From Crassaminicella indica (GTDB lineage Bacteria > Bacillota > Clostridia > Peptostreptococcales > Thermotaleaceae): a stretch of DNA of 64,000 bases. The notes beneath the pieces are model-generated. The model saw nothing but the letters and a program-made list of their open reading frames with translations. It did not search any database and was not told the origin of the DNA. Positions 46,299-55,877 of this stretch are shown here, in pieces. Within the stretch, counting starts at the first letter, position 1. The number at the start of each line of letters is the position of its first letter. The position numbers and the translations under genes are program-made. Location of the stretch: assembly GCF_019203185.1 (NCBI RefSeq), contig NZ_CP078093.1, positions 434,001 to 498,000 on the forward strand, in the 5' to 3' direction.

Positions 46299-47249
46299 CT
46301 ATTTATATAAACCAAATTTTCTAATTTTTTCATATCTTTTATTGAGCAATGTATCATGATCTAATTTTAATAAATTAGGTATTTCTTTTAATACATAATC
46401 CTTTATTCCTTTAGCAACAAAATCTATATCTTTATGGACACCACCTAATGGTTCTTCAATAATCTTATCAATCACTTTAAATGATAATAAATCCTCAGCA
46501 GTTAATTTCATAATGTCCGCTGCTTTTTCAGCTAAAGTTGCATCTTTCCAAAGAATACTTGAAAGTCCTTCTGGAGAAATAACGGAGTATATTGAGTTTT
46601 GAAGCATACAAACCTTATCTCCTATTCCTAAAGCTAATGCTCCTCCACTTCCACCTTCTCCAATCACTATATTAATGATTGGTGTTTTAAGTCCGCTCAT
46701 TTCAAATAAATTAAGGGCAATAGCTTCTCCTTGCCCCCTCTCCTCTGCACCTAATCCACAGTAAGCACCAGGCGTATCTACAAAAGTAATAATAGGTCTT
46801 TTAAATTTTTCAGCCTGCTTCATAAGCCTTAAAGCCTTTCTATATCCTTCTGGATGAGCCATTCCAAAGTTTCTTTTTATATTTTCCTTAGTATCCTTAC
46901 CTTTTTGATGTCCAATCACCGTAACAGGAATTCCTTCAATAGTTCCAATCCCACCAACAATAGCTGCATCATCTCCATATACTCTATCTCCATGAAGCTC
47001 TAAAAAATCAGGAATAATTCTCTCTATATAGTCTAAAGTAGTAGGTCTTCCCTGCATTCTTGCTAATTTTACTTTCTGCCACGGTGTCAAATTAGTATAT
47101 GCATCTTTTTTAATATTTTCTAATTTATCTCTTAAAATATTGAGTTCCATATCTAAGGATACTTCATTTTCTTTTGCAAAATTCTCTAATTCTTTTATTT
47201 TATTTTCAAGCTCTATAATAGGCTTTTCAAAGTCTAGACAATTATTCAT
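46299..47249 (-). CDS. accA: Acetyl-CoA carboxylase carboxyltransferase, alpha subunit
   Basis: A 316-residue carboxyltransferase subunit that, with AccD, moves CO2 from biotin to acetyl-CoA. [17 protein letters not shown] at the start, [40 protein letters not shown] and [17 protein letters not shown] are typical. The ATG at 47249, behind AAGAGGTG, overlaps the accD stop by 8 bases; a GTG nine bases earlier lies in that site. Last gene of accBCDA. Confidence 0.94.
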   Translation of the reverse strand: MNNCLDFEKPIIELENKIKELENFAKENEVSLDMELNILRDKLENIKKDAYTNLTPWQKVKLARMQGRPTTLDYIERIIPDFLELHGDRVYGDDAAIVGGIGTIEGIPVTVIGHQKGKDTKENIKRNFGMAHPEGYRKALRLMKQAEKFKRPIITFVDTPGAYCGLGAEERGQGEAIALNLFEMSGLKTPIINIVIGEGGSGGALALGIGDKVCMLQNSIYSVISPEGLSSILWKDATLAEKAADIMKLTAEDLLSFKVIDKIIEEPLGGVHKDIDFVAKGIKDYVLKEIPNLLKLDHDTLLNKRYEKIRKFGLYK

Positions 47250-48153
47250 TTTTTTCACCTCTTAATGTGTGGATGCTTAATATTTTATATAATACATCTC
47301 TTAAATCTTTTCTATGGACAATCTTGTCTACAAAGCCTTTTTCCTTTAAAAACTCAGCCCTTTGAAATCCTTCAGGTAATCTTTGTCTTATTGTTTGTTC
47401 GATAACCCGAGGACCTGCAAAGCCTATTAATGCTTTTGGTTCTGCTATAATAATATCTCCAAGCATAGCAAAGCTAGCTGTAACACCACCTGTAGTTGGA
47501 TCTGTCAAAACTGAAATATACAATAATCCTTCATCTGACAATCGTTTTAGTGCCAAAGATGTCTTCGCCATCTGCATTAAAGATAATATCCCTTCCTGCA
47601 TTCTTGCACCACCAGAAGCTGAAAAAATAATCACAGGTAATTTTTTCTCTACAGCACTCTCAATAGCTCTAGTTATTTTTTCTCCAACCACACATCCCAT
47701 ACTTCCCATCATAAAATCTGGATTCATTACACCTATTACAAATGGAATTCCTTTAATTTTTCCTTCACCTGTTATAACAGCATCTTTTTCACCTGATTTT
47801 TCCTTTGCCCTAAGTATTTTATCCTTATATTCTGGAAAATCTAATGGATCGTTAGCTTCCAATTCTTTATCATATTCTACAAAGCTGTTTTCATCTAATA
47901 ATAGATGAATTCTTTCTCTCGCTCCTATTCTAAAATAATGGTCACATTTTGGACATATATGCATATTTTTCTTTACATCTTCTTTTAATACTAATTCATT
48001 ACATCCTTTGCATCTGACCCAAAGGGCATCATCTATTTTTTCATCATCACTTTTATTATTAGACTTAAAGTTTAAAGAAGCTTGTTTGTTTTCTTTATTA
48101 TTATATACATTGATTGTTCCATACTTTTTTTTGCGAAATAATTCTTTAATCAT
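47242..48153 (-). CDS. accD: Acetyl-CoA carboxylase carboxyltransferase, beta subunit
   Basis: A 303-residue subunit. The N-terminal zinc ribbon has CKGC and CPKC (in [20 protein letters not shown], then [10 protein letters not shown]). The crotonase-like core shows [37 protein letters not shown] and [22 protein letters not shown] at 48153 is behind AAAGGTG; an in-frame GTG nine bases earlier is part of the ribosome site. It lies between accC and accA with overlap to the latter, matching the 1:1 need for both subunits. Confidence 0.94.
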   Translation of the reverse strand: MIKELFRKKKYGTINVYNNKENKQASLNFKSNNKSDDEKIDDALWVRCKGCNELVLKEDVKKNMHICPKCDHYFRIGARERIHLLLDENSFVEYDKELEANDPLDFPEYKDKILRAKEKSGEKDAVITGEGKIKGIPFVIGVMNPDFMMGSMGCVVGEKITRAIESAVEKKLPVIIFSASGGARMQEGILSLMQMAKTSLALKRLSDEGLLYISVLTDPTTGGVTASFAMLGDIIIAEPKALIGFAGPRVIEQTIRQRLPEGFQRAEFLKEKGFVDKIVHRKDLRDVLYKILSIHTLRGEKNE

Positions 48154-48176
48154 ATTATTCACCTTTCTACAATAAC

Positions 48177-49520
48177 CTACTTCATTATTTCCTTCTCTAT
48201 AAAGGAAGTATCCATTTTATTCTCGATAAATTTGTCATTATTTAAAATCTCTCTATGAAAATCCATATTAGTTTTTATACCTATAATAATCATCTCATCA
48301 ATAGCCCTTCTCATTCTAGCTATTGCTTCATGCCTATCTCTTCCCCATACAATTAGCTTCCCAATCATAGAATCATACGTAGACGGGATCTTATACCCCC
48401 TATAAATATGAGTATCAATACGAATGCCATTGCCTCCAGGTATAAAATAATCTTCAATAGTTCCTGGACATGGCGTAAAGTTATTGCTAGGATCCTCTGC
48501 ATTGATTCTGCATTCTATTGCATGTCCATTGATTTTTATATCTTCTTGAGTAAAGTTTAATTTTTCTCCACAAGCAATTTTTATTTGTTCCTTTATCAAA
48601 TCTATCCCTGTAACCGCCTCTGTAACAGGATGCTCCACTTGAACTCTCGTATTCATTTCTATAAAGTAAAAGTTATTATGTTTATCTAATAAAAACTCTA
48701 TCGTCCCTGCACTTACATAATTTACAGCTTTTGCAGCTTTTATAGCCATTTTCCCCATTCTTTCTCTTAAATCATCATCAAGCCTACTACACGGAGCTTC
48801 CTCTAACACCTTTTGGTTTCTTCTTTGCAAAGAACAATCACGCTCACCTAAATGAATAATATTTCCATATTCATCTGCTAAAATTTGAAATTCAATATGT
48901 CGTGGCGCTTCAATATACTTTTCTATGTACATAGCATCATCATTAAATGCAGCAGCTGCCTCTGATTTTGCCATATTAAATTTATTTATAAAATCTCCTT
49001 CTTTATGAACAATTCTCATGCCTCTTCCGCCGCCACCGCTTGAAGCTTTGATCATAACAGGAAATCCAATTTTTTTAGCAATTTCTAAAGCTTCTGAAGG
49101 ATCTGTCGTAGCAGACTCTGACCCCGGAACAACACTTACTCCAGCTTTTATCATAGTTTTTCTAGCCTCTGATTTATTCCCCATTTTTCTTATATGCTCT
49201 TCTTTTGGTCCAATAAGCTTAATCCCTTGTGCTTTACATATTTTAGCAAAATTTGGACTCTCCGATAAAAATCCATAGCCTGGATGGATAGCCTCTGCAT
49301 TTGTAATAAGCGCAGCACTAATAATATTATTTATATTTAAGTAGCTTTTAGATGAAATTGCAGGCCCTATACATACAGCCTCATCTGCCATATGTACATG
49401 AAGTGAATCCTTATCTATTTCAGAATAAACCGCAACCGTCTTTATGCCTAACTCTTTACACGCTCGAATAATTCTTAATGCAATTTCTCCTCTATTCGCA
49501 ATCAATATTTTTTTTAGCAT
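48177..49520 (-). CDS. accC: Biotin carboxylase
   Basis: A 447-residue ATP-grasp enzyme that carboxylates the biotin of Acc[22 protein letters not shown] opens the N-terminal domain; the Gly-rich ATP loop is [13 protein letters not shown] near residue 160; [30 protein letters not shown], and [14 protein letters not shown] hold Mg and bicarbonate ligands. Length is that of stand-alone AccC. AGGAGG precedes the ATG, 6 bases after accB. Confidence 0.95.
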   Translation of the reverse strand: MLKKILIANRGEIALRIIRACKELGIKTVAVYSEIDKDSLHVHMADEAVCIGPAISSKSYLNINNIISAALITNAEAIHPGYGFLSESPNFAKICKAQGIKLIGPKEEHIRKMGNKSEARKTMIKAGVSVVPGSESATTDPSEALEIAKKIGFPVMIKASSGGGGRGMRIVHKEGDFINKFNMAKSEAAAAFNDDAMYIEKYIEAPRHIEFQILADEYGNIIHLGERDCSLQRRNQKVLEEAPCSRLDDDLRERMGKMAIKAAKAVNYVSAGTIEFLLDKHNNFYFIEMNTRVQVEHPVTEAVTGIDLIKEQIKIACGEKLNFTQEDIKINGHAIECRINAEDPSNNFTPCPGTIEDYFIPGGNGIRIDTHIYRGYKIPSTYDSMIGKLIVWGRDRHEAIARMRRAIDEMIIIGIKTNMDFHREILNNDKFIENKMDTSFIEKEIMK

Positions 49521-49526
49521 AATAGG

Positions 49527-49970
49527 CTACCTCCTAATTTTCATTAAAGGCTGACCATATTCTACGATATCCTCATTTTTGACTAAAATCTCTACCACTT
49601 GACCTGATTCTTCACTTTGAATTTCATTCATAATCTTCATAGCTTCTATGATGCAGATAGGTTGTCCTTTTTCTACACGATCTCCCACCTGAACAAAAGC
49701 TTTCGCATCAGGACTAGGTGCTGCATAAAAAACCCCTACTATAGGAGACTTCACAATATATAAATCTTCATCATCTACAAATATATTTTCATTATCATCT
49801 TCAACAGCTTTTTCTATTTTCATTTCATTTTTATTTATTTCATAAGAAGTATGATAATCACTAGATGATTTTGTAACACTGATCTTTAAATCCTTTTGCT
49901 CAATATCTACTCTTTGTATACTTGTTTGATCTATTGTAAGCAATAATTCTTTTATATCTTTTATATTCAT
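49527..49970 (-). CDS. accB: Biotin carboxyl carrier protein
   Basis: A 147-residue carrier with a flexible N-terminal half and the C-terminal biotinyl domain. The target lysine is in [18 protein letters not shown], and [20 protein letters not shown] carries the protruding-thumb segment typical of AccB. First gene of accBCDA, so all four subunits come from the promoter just upstream, which has a FapR-like palindrome. Needs BirA for biotinylation; bioDA in this window could supply the cofactor. Confidence 0.94.
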   Translation of the reverse strand: MNIKDIKELLLTIDQTSIQRVDIEQKDLKISVTKSSSDYHTSYEINKNEMKIEKAVEDDNENIFVDDEDLYIVKSPIVGVFYAAPSPDAKAFVQVGDRVEKGQPICIIEAMKIMNEIQSEESGQVVEILVKNEDIVEYGQPLMKIRR

Positions 49971-50001
49971 CTATAAATCCCCCCATTTTTTATAGCTAGT
50001 T

Positions 50002-50059
50002 TTAGTATCTAGTACTAACACTGGATACTATTATAACATATAAAATATACTTATATCAA
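50002..50059 (-). promoter_or_regulatory. accBCDA promoter with a FapR-like operator
   Basis: Minus strand: TTGATA (50054-50059), 18 bases, TATAAT (50030-50035). Just downstream TTAGTA-N5-TACTAA (50002-50018) is a 17-base palindrome close to the FapR consensus known from Bacillus and Staphylococcus lipid genes. FapR bound here would block transcription until malonyl-CoA accumulates. Confidence 0.7.
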
Positions 50060-50173
50060 TTTATTTAATATTATCTATAATTTCTAAAGGTGTATAATAA
50101 AGTAAGGATTTACAATCATGATTGGCAGTTCTTCAAAGGATGAAGATTTGCTTAAAACAATTATTGAATTCTT

Positions 50174-51133
50174 TTAAAAATTCACAACATTGATAGGATT
50201 ACCCTCTAAAAATTGTTTTAAATTGTCTACCGCAATATTCATAAGTCTTTCTCTTGCTTCCTTTGGTGCCCATGCAATATGAGGAGTAATAATACAATTT
50301 TTTGCCGATAATAATGGATTATCAATAGATGGTGGTTCTTCAGATAATACATCTATCGCAGCCCCTGCTACCTTTCCGCTATTTAACGCTTCTGCTAAAT
50401 CCTTTTCAACAATCAATGGTCCCCTTGAAGTATTAATGATCATCACACCATCTTTCATTTTTGCAATATTTTCTTTATATATTATCCCCTTAGTACTTTC
50501 AAACAATGGGCAATGTAAACTAATCACATCTGATTTTTTAAACAGTTCATCAAGTTCTACGTACTTTAAGCTTTCACTTTCTAGCTCTTTTTTTGGATAC
50601 TCATCAAAGGCTAATACTTTCATATCAAAGGCTTTGGCAATTTCAGCTACCTTTTGACCAATTCTTCCTAATCCAATGATCCCCATTGTCTTTCCTGCAA
50701 GCTCAATCAATGAAGCATTCCAAAAACAAAAATCTTTGCAATTACTCCATACTCCTCTTTTTACACTTAAATTATGCTCCCACACATGATGACACATTTC
50801 TAAAAGAAGTGCAAAAGTAAACTGTGCAACAGCATTTGTTCCATATGTAGGAATATTTGTTACGATAATTCCTAATTCCTTTGCTGCATACACATCAACC
50901 ACATTATATCCTGTTGCTAATACACCAATAAACTTTACATTTATCAATTTTTCAAGGGTTTCTCTTGTCAAAGCGGTTTTATTAGTATAAATAATTTCTG
51001 CATCACCAATTCTTTCAATGATTTGTTCATCTTTTGTACGGTCATACACAGTAACATCACCTAATTTTTCTAAACCCTCCCAGCTTAAATCACCAGGATT
51101 TAATGTATATCCATCTAGCACAACAATCTTCAT
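50174..51133 (-). CDS. D-2-hydroxyacid dehydrogenase (glycerate/hydroxypyruvate type)
   Basis: A 319-residue NAD(P)-dependent dehydrogenase. The dinucleotide fold motif is MGIIGLGRIGQKVAEIA near residue 150, with INTSRGPLIVEKDLAEAL for the catalytic Arg, VLSEEPPSIDNPLL for the Glu, and ITPHIAWAPKEARERL for the His. An Asp following the fold (AFDEYPK) favours NAD over NADP. Substrate may be glycerate/hydroxypyruvate or another 2-hydroxyacid. GGAGGA precedes the ATG. It stands alone, with no visible terminator between it and the acc promoter. Confidence 0.9.
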   Translation of the reverse strand: MKIVVLDGYTLNPGDLSWEGLEKLGDVTVYDRTKDEQIIERIGDAEIIYTNKTALTRETLEKLINVKFIGVLATGYNVVDVYAAKELGIIVTNIPTYGTNAVAQFTFALLLEMCHHVWEHNLSVKRGVWSNCKDFCFWNASLIELAGKTMGIIGLGRIGQKVAEIAKAFDMKVLAFDEYPKKELESESLKYVELDELFKKSDVISLHCPLFESTKGIIYKENIAKMKDGVMIINTSRGPLIVEKDLAEALNSGKVAGAAIDVLSEEPPSIDNPLLSAKNCIITPHIAWAPKEARERLMNIAVDNLKQFLEGNPINVVNF

Positions 51134-51209
51134 ATGTTTTCCTCCTCATTCATTTTATTTAATAACACTTCCTTCTTTATTCTATTCATATCCACTCGAA
51201 AAAAAAAGA

Positions 51210-51232
51210 CATTCTATAAAATTTATAGAATG
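51210..51232 (-). terminator. Terminator after the permease-ferredoxin gene
   Basis: CATTCTATAAA (51210-51220) and TTTATAGAATG (51222-51232) form a perfect stem; a run of nine T follows on the minus strand. Confidence 0.85.
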
Positions 51233-51243
51233 CCACCAAAACT

Positions 51244-51969
51244 TTATCTAAAATCAATAGCCTGTACAGGACATCTCTCCATAGCTGGTTTTAATTTTTC
51301 TATTTTTTCTTGATCCAACTTAGATTCTTTCCATCTTGCTTTATTATGAACAATTTCAAATGCTTCTGGCATTAATTTTTCACACAAGCCACAGCCCACA
51401 CAATACTCTTCTTTAATATGAACACCAGTTATTTCAGTCAAATTCATATCTTTATCCATAGGTATACTTTCCTTCTTCACAAATAATGCAACAAGATAAG
51501 ACATAAATAATATAGATATTACTGTCAAAATCCACCTAATTTCCATAAACTGAAGACCTAAAAATTTTGCTTCATTTGCAAGCATAGGTACTTTTATGAC
51601 TGCCCATGCACTTAAAATGATAACAATATTAGTAATACTTGCTCCTTTCTTTAACAGCATCTTACATACAGGAAAAGCTGCATATATAGGTCCTGCCGAA
51701 AAGCTTCCTAATAAAAATGAAAAAATTATCCCCTTTATGCCTGAATTCTCTCCAAATCCATTTATAATAACCTGTTTAGGAACCCATGCCTCTATAATAG
51801 ATGTAAGTATAAAAATGACTGGCATAATTTCAAGCATCTCTATAATATAATACATACTATTTTTAACAGATAAATTCGCCTTATCAGGCATTGCAACAAA
51901 TAGGAAAATATATGCTAAAAATACTCCTGTTAACAATTTATTCTTTTTAATTATTTCAACTAACTTCAC
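51244..51969 (-). CDS. Permease half fused to a C-terminal ferredoxin domain
   Basis: A 241-residue fusion. Residues 1-165 hold about five membrane helices of the PF03773/DUF318-type permease (the ArsP-like group), including GSFSAGPIYAAFPVCKMLLK and WAVIKVPMLANEAKFLG. Residues 185-241 are a single-cluster ferredoxin: EEYCVGCGLCEKLMPEAFE and MERCPVQAIDF supply four Cys for one [4Fe-4S] cluster. The start is a GTG at 51969 that overlaps the stop of the preceding permease gene, so the two are coupled and probably form one transporter. Function unknown; electron-linked transport is possible. Confidence 0.8.
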   Translation of the reverse strand: MKLVEIIKKNKLLTGVFLAYIFLFVAMPDKANLSVKNSMYYIIEMLEIMPVIFILTSIIEAWVPKQVIINGFGENSGIKGIIFSFLLGSFSAGPIYAAFPVCKMLLKKGASITNIVIILSAWAVIKVPMLANEAKFLGLQFMEIRWILTVISILFMSYLVALFVKKESIPMDKDMNLTEITGVHIKEEYCVGCGLCEKLMPEAFEIVHNKARWKESKLDQEKIEKLKPAMERCPVQAIDFR

Positions 51970-52448
51970 ATAATCACCCCCATAATTAATGCTATAACCA
52001 TAGCAAATACAAAGCTAAGCGCATTTCTAATAACCGTAAATTTCATTCCGAATTCCTGTTTTTCTAAAGGAAAAGTAACCACCCCTACCATAGTTAAAGT
52101 AGTTAAAAATGCCACTGCTGGAACTATACTTATTCCTACATCTACCAAAGAGCCTACCAGCGGGAATGCTACAAATGCAGGAATCAAAGTAATGCTTCCT
52201 AATGCTCCCGAAATAATCGTTGAAAAAAACAGATTAGATTTTCCTAACATACCTTTAATAGTTTCTGGTGGTATGAAAGTTAGTATTAATCCTATCAAAA
52301 ATAAAATTCCCAAAATCTGACCTATCATATTTTTCATCATGCCTCTTGCCATTTGCATAGAATGAAATGTTTTTTTCTTGTCTTTAATCAGAGATACAAC
52401 AAACATAATTCCTGTAATCCCCCATAAAGATATTGTAAAAATATCCAT
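51966..52448 (-). CDS. Permease half, partner of the permease-ferredoxin fusion
   Basis: A 160-residue membrane protein with four or five helices (SLWGITGIMFVVSLIKDKKK, LGILFLIGLILTF, ALGSITLIPAFVAFPLVGSL). The segment LIPAFVAFPLVGSLVDVG mirrors the AFPVC region of the next protein, as expected for two halves of a PF03773-like permease. AGGAGG lies 11 bases before the ATG. It is divergent from a Crp/Fnr-type regulator over a 91-base gap that contains a palindrome. Confidence 0.75.
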   Translation of the reverse strand: MDIFTISLWGITGIMFVVSLIKDKKKTFHSMQMARGMMKNMIGQILGILFLIGLILTFIPPETIKGMLGKSNLFFSTIISGALGSITLIPAFVAFPLVGSLVDVGISIVPAVAFLTTLTMVGVVTFPLEKQEFGMKFTVIRNALSFVFAMVIALIMGVIM

Positions 52449-52510
52449 TTCTCAATACGCCTCCTTCTAAAATTGTTAATTCTATATTATAATAAATTAT
52501 AAGTTTATGA

Positions 52511-52526
52511 AGTTACCACGGTAACT
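52511..52526. promoter_or_regulatory. Palindrome in the permease/Crp-Fnr divergent region
   Basis: AGTTACC-AC-GGTAACT, a perfect 16-base palindrome, lies between the two divergent start codons, about 23 bases before the regulator start. Likely the binding site of the neighbouring Crp/Fnr protein. Confidence 0.6.
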
Positions 52527-52548
52527 AATTTAAAAAAAGGTGATATTA

Positions 52549-53226
52549 ATGAACATAAAAAAATATTTAAATATTTTAAAGCTTACAGATTTATTTCGTG
52601 AATTCTCTTCTATGGAATTACTTGATTTATTTAAAACAAATAAATATACCCTTTCTCAGTATAAAAAAGGAAGCATTATATATTTTGAAAGTGAAACATG
52701 TACTTCTTTAGATATCATTCTAAAAGGAGAAGTAATTGTTCAAAAGATTGATGAAAAAGGAAATGTATTGACTGTAACAGAATTTAGGGCTACAAATAAT
52801 ATTGGAGGCAATCTATTGTTTTCAAAGCATCCTTATTATCCAATGAGTGTACTTGCAAAATCAGATACTGACATATTACATATTAATAAAGATTTTGTGC
52901 TTCAGCTTTGTCAAAATAACCAAGCTTTCTTAATACAGTTTCTGACTTGTATTTCAGATAAAGCTGCAATATTAACAAATAAGATTAAATCAATTTCCAT
53001 GAAATCCATAAGAGCATCTATTATAGATTTCTTAAATTATGAATATTATTCCCAAAAGAATACAACTATTAAACTTCACATGACAAAAAAAGAATTGGCT
53101 GAACGATTAGGCATTCAAAGGACTTCCCTTTCACGTGAACTGAATAAAATGAGAAAAGACGGATTACTCACTTATGATGCTCACAGCATTACCATTTGTG
53201 ATTTGAGTATCATAAAAAAGACTTAA
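52549..53226 (+). CDS. Crp/Fnr-family regulator
   Basis: A 225-residue transcription factor. Residues 15-125 form the cyclic-nucleotide-type sensor barrel (YKKGSIIYFESETCTSLDII, GEVIVQKIDEKGNVLTVTEF), and the C-terminal winged helix has MTKKELAERLGIQRTSLSREL. No N-terminal Cys cluster for an Fe-S centre is present, so sensing is not Fnr-like, though heme or another ligand is possible. Start at 52549 behind AAAGGTG. It probably controls the divergent permease pair through the palindrome at 52511-52526. Confidence 0.87.
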   Translation: MNIKKYLNILKLTDLFREFSSMELLDLFKTNKYTLSQYKKGSIIYFESETCTSLDIILKGEVIVQKIDEKGNVLTVTEFRATNNIGGNLLFSKHPYYPMSVLAKSDTDILHINKDFVLQLCQNNQAFLIQFLTCISDKAAILTNKIKSISMKSIRASIIDFLNYEYYSQKNTTIKLHMTKKELAERLGIQRTSLSRELNKMRKDGLLTYDAHSITICDLSIIKKT

Positions 53227-53243
53227 TTTATTAACTAAAATAA

Positions 53244-53290
53244 AAAGCCATGTAAATATAGACATTTTCAGTCTATATTCACATGGCTTC
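53244..53290. terminator. Bidirectional terminator between the Crp/Fnr and YitT genes
   Basis: AAGCCATGT plus AATATAGAC pair with GTCTATATT plus ACATGGCTT across a 7-base loop; A/T runs flank both sides and the genes converge. Confidence 0.85.
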
Positions 53291-53308
53291 ATGAATTTTT
53301 TTATTATT

Positions 53309-54163
53309 TTATAAAGCAGGTCTCTTAAACCCTTTCCCATGTACCTCAGAAGTATCCAATATAGAAATAAATGCTTGTGGATCTGTATCTTCAATCACTT
53401 TCTTAATTTTGGGCAATTGTCTCAAGGTAGCTATACAATAAATAACATTTCTTTCATTTCCTGTATATGCACCCTGCCCATTAAGAAAAGTTACACCTCT
53501 GCCCACTTCCTTTATAATAAGATCTGCTATTTCTCTTTCCTTTTGTGTTACAACAAATAATAGTTTTTTTCTTTCTATTCCATTTAACACTCTATTCATC
53601 ACTTCTGACGTAATATACATAGAAATCAAAGTATAAAGTGCAATACTTATTCCATTAATAGTTGAACCAATCATTACAACTATGAGATTCATAATAAACA
53701 AATAACTTGCTATATTTCCTCCAGTTTTTTTTCTTAGTACAACAGCAATAATATCCGTTCCTCCCATAGAGGCTCTATTTTGAAATACAATAGCTCCACC
53801 AATCCCTCCTAATATTCCTCCATATATACTAGATACGACCATATCATCAATTGCATAATAATCAGATATGTGTTGTGTTAAAATCATAAATACAGATAAA
53901 GACACCATCCCAAGCAAACTAAAAACGCAAAAGTCTTTATCCACTTGCTTCATACCTATTAAAAATATAGGTACATTCACAGCTAATATATAATAACCAG
54001 ATGGAATATTTGTCATATACTGTAGTATTAATGCAATCCCTCCTACCCCTCCACTTAGAAATTTATGAGGGATTAAAAAAATATTAATACCTATTGCAGT
54101 TATTGCACTTCCTAACATAATCCACAATATTCTTCTTGCTAACTCTTTTTTATTATAATTCAT
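53309..54163 (-). CDS. YitT-family membrane protein
   Basis: A 284-residue protein with five or six helices (the YitT domain, DUF161) and a cytoplasmic C-terminal DUF2179 domain. LIPHKFLSGGVGGIALILQY, NRASMGGTDIIAVVLRKKTG and, near the end, KVIEDTDPQAFISILDTSEV are family hallmarks. Biochemical role is not known. The ATG at 54163 has AAAAGGGAG upstream; an in-frame GTG at 54175 is close to that site. Confidence 0.88.
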   Translation of the reverse strand: MNYNKKELARRILWIMLGSAITAIGINIFLIPHKFLSGGVGGIALILQYMTNIPSGYYILAVNVPIFLIGMKQVDKDFCVFSLLGMVSLSVFMILTQHISDYYAIDDMVVSSIYGGILGGIGGAIVFQNRASMGGTDIIAVVLRKKTGGNIASYLFIMNLIVVMIGSTINGISIALYTLISMYITSEVMNRVLNGIERKKLLFVVTQKEREIADLIIKEVGRGVTFLNGQGAYTGNERNVIYCIATLRQLPKIKKVIEDTDPQAFISILDTSEVHGKGFKRPAL

Positions 54164-54247
54164 TAGAAATAACACTCCCTTTTGAACAATATAAATACTC
54201 CATCAAAGCTTTTGAAAATAATTCGTTTTCTTTCTCCTTATCTTTTA

Positions 54248-55294
54248 TTAAGGTAATATTACAATATTATTAACTACAGGTCTTTCCCTTCCATCAGAAG
54301 GTTTATTTAAAATTTTTCCATCATAATACATAACACTAGAACCACCACCATCTAAATTATATGCATCCTTTACACCTAATTCTAACAATTTATCCTGTAA
54401 TCTTTCTAAAGAAATCCCTATGCTCCAATTATTTCTTCTTCCATCTATAACAATCACGATCAAATCATCATTTGCATATTTTCCTATAATAGTTCTAGGG
54501 TGTCTTGTTTTTTTCCATTTAATTGGAATTTCTACTTTTTTCCCATTTTTTAATAATACAGGTGAAAAACTTACTCCTTGATATGGATCAAGCTTCATAA
54601 TATCTTCTTCTTTATGCGGTACCGTTCCAATAACTTGTCCCTTCCTATTAATTCCAGCAAAGAATAAATCTCCAGGATAACCATTAAAAGGTTCTACCAA
54701 TTTTCCATCTATAACTGTATTGCCTATTAATCGTGCATAAGTCTTTCCGTTTCTTTTCTCTTTATAAAAGCCCCCTCCATTAATAGCAAGAATTGCATTT
54801 GTTCTTTTAGCTGCATTAGATGTAGTTTCTAATGCTCCAAGCTGATCTTTTGCCAATACTACTTTGAAGGCTGTAGGATCAAATAATTTTATTTTGGCAA
54901 TATATCCTCTGTACCCAAGCTCTGCTAATTTAAAAATCTTAATCTCTGTACGATCATTAATATGAGTCTTTACTGCTGGGCCTAACATTTTTAATATCTT
55001 CTTTTCATAAATATCATCTGATAATCGTCTTTGTGAATCGCTCAATTTTGATAATTCACTAATTTTCTCATCTTGAACATTGAAAACCTCTTTTTGATTT
55101 TCTGCAACCAATCCTATTTTTACAATACTATCTTCTAGCCGACTTACTTCATCATATAATTTCTCCACGTCTTCCGTCAGTACATTTACAGGAAATTCCA
55201 GATACTGACTCTCATCTTTAAATTCTAAACTGACAAAAAAGAAACCGATAAACGGGGCAATCAAAAAAAGTATAAATATATTAATTTTGCCCAT
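54248..55294 (-). CDS. Membrane-anchored NAGPA-type phosphodiester glycosidase
   Basis: A 348-residue protein. One N-terminal membrane helix (about 5-21) is followed by a coiled-coil stretch (25-90) and a NAGPA/DUF2233 domain. The domain shows AINGGGFYKEK, FFAGINRKGQVIGTVP, RHPRTIIGKYANDDLIVIVI and the terminal YNLDGGGSSVMYYDG, the usual active-site segment. Family members cleave GlcNAc phosphodiesters on exopolysaccharide or wall polymers. Its start overlaps by 14 bases the end of a coiled-coil membrane protein gene, suggesting a pair working at the cell surface. Confidence 0.82.
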   Translation of the reverse strand: MGKINIFILFLIAPFIGFFFVSLEFKDESQYLEFPVNVLTEDVEKLYDEVSRLEDSIVKIGLVAENQKEVFNVQDEKISELSKLSDSQRRLSDDIYEKKILKMLGPAVKTHINDRTEIKIFKLAELGYRGYIAKIKLFDPTAFKVVLAKDQLGALETTSNAAKRTNAILAINGGGFYKEKRNGKTYARLIGNTVIDGKLVEPFNGYPGDLFFAGINRKGQVIGTVPHKEEDIMKLDPYQGVSFSPVLLKNGKKVEIPIKWKKTRHPRTIIGKYANDDLIVIVIDGRRNNWSIGISLERLQDKLLELGVKDAYNLDGGGSSVMYYDGKILNKPSDGRERPVVNNIVILP

Positions 55295-55703
55295 TTGGTG
55301 CCTCCTGCAATATTTTTAAGCTCTTTTCTAAGGTTTTTAATTGCCCATCTAAATCCTTTAACTTTTGATCGATTCTCTCTTGAACAGCTGTAGAATTAGA
55401 AATCGTATCATCTGTATTTTCAATTCTATTTTTTAAATTATTTATCTCTTTACTAAGCAGCTCTATTTTTTCACTTAAATCTTGAATGTTCACTGCATTT
55501 TCTTGCTGAACATTTTTTATAGATACATCAATATAATTTTTAGCATAAGTATAACCATAATACACTACAGCACTCCAAACACTAGCACTGACAAGAAAAA
55601 TAAGTAAATTTATCCATATTCTATTTTTTTTCTTATCTTTTTTTCTTGATCGCTCTTTACTTTTTGCATCTTCTTGTGATAAAGCAATATCTTTTTCCAT
55701 CAT
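55281..55703 (-). CDS. Coiled-coil single-pass membrane protein
   Basis: A 140-residue protein that I do not recognise. A very basic N-terminus (KSKERSRKKDKKKNR) precedes one membrane helix at about 30-53. The rest (60-135) is Leu/Asn/Glu-rich coiled coil (DLSEKIELLSKEINNLKNRI). The likely topology is cytoplasmic N-terminus and external coil. The start at 55703 (MMEKDIAL) follows GGAAAGGATGAG. The gene overlaps the NAGPA-type gene, whose own coiled coil may contact this one. Confidence 0.6.
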   Translation of the reverse strand: MMEKDIALSQEDAKSKERSRKKDKKKNRIWINLLIFLVSASVWSAVVYYGYTYAKNYIDVSIKNVQQENAVNIQDLSEKIELLSKEINNLKNRIENTDDTISNSTAVQERIDQKLKDLDGQLKTLEKSLKILQEAPNGQN

Positions 55704-55803
55704 CTCATCCTTTCCAACCTTATTCCTACAAATATAGGTTATCGCAAATACTAACATTTATCAACAAAAATAATTTACAAGTATTTCAATTATATGACCT
55801 TTT

Positions 55804-55851
55804 AAAAGCCATATACATCAAGAGCTTTCTGCTCTAAATATATATGGCTTT
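55804..55851 (-). terminator. Hairpin after the second chemoreceptor gene
   Basis: AAAGCCATATA (55804-55814) pairs with TATATGGCTTT (55841-55851); an inner AGAGC/GCTCT stem adds to it. T-rich on the minus strand. Confidence 0.6.
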
Positions 55852-55877
55852 CTTATAGCTATAAATTGTATTTATTT

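Noticed and set aside
50118-50177. Plus-strand 19-codon frame between the acc promoter and the dehydrogenase gene
   Set aside because: It has only a weak ribosome site, overlaps the dehydrogenase end, and matches no family I know; probably chance or a scrap.
53164-53394. Minus-strand 76-codon frame over the Crp/Fnr-YitT terminator
   Set aside because: It spans a bidirectional terminator and the ends of two real genes in other frames.
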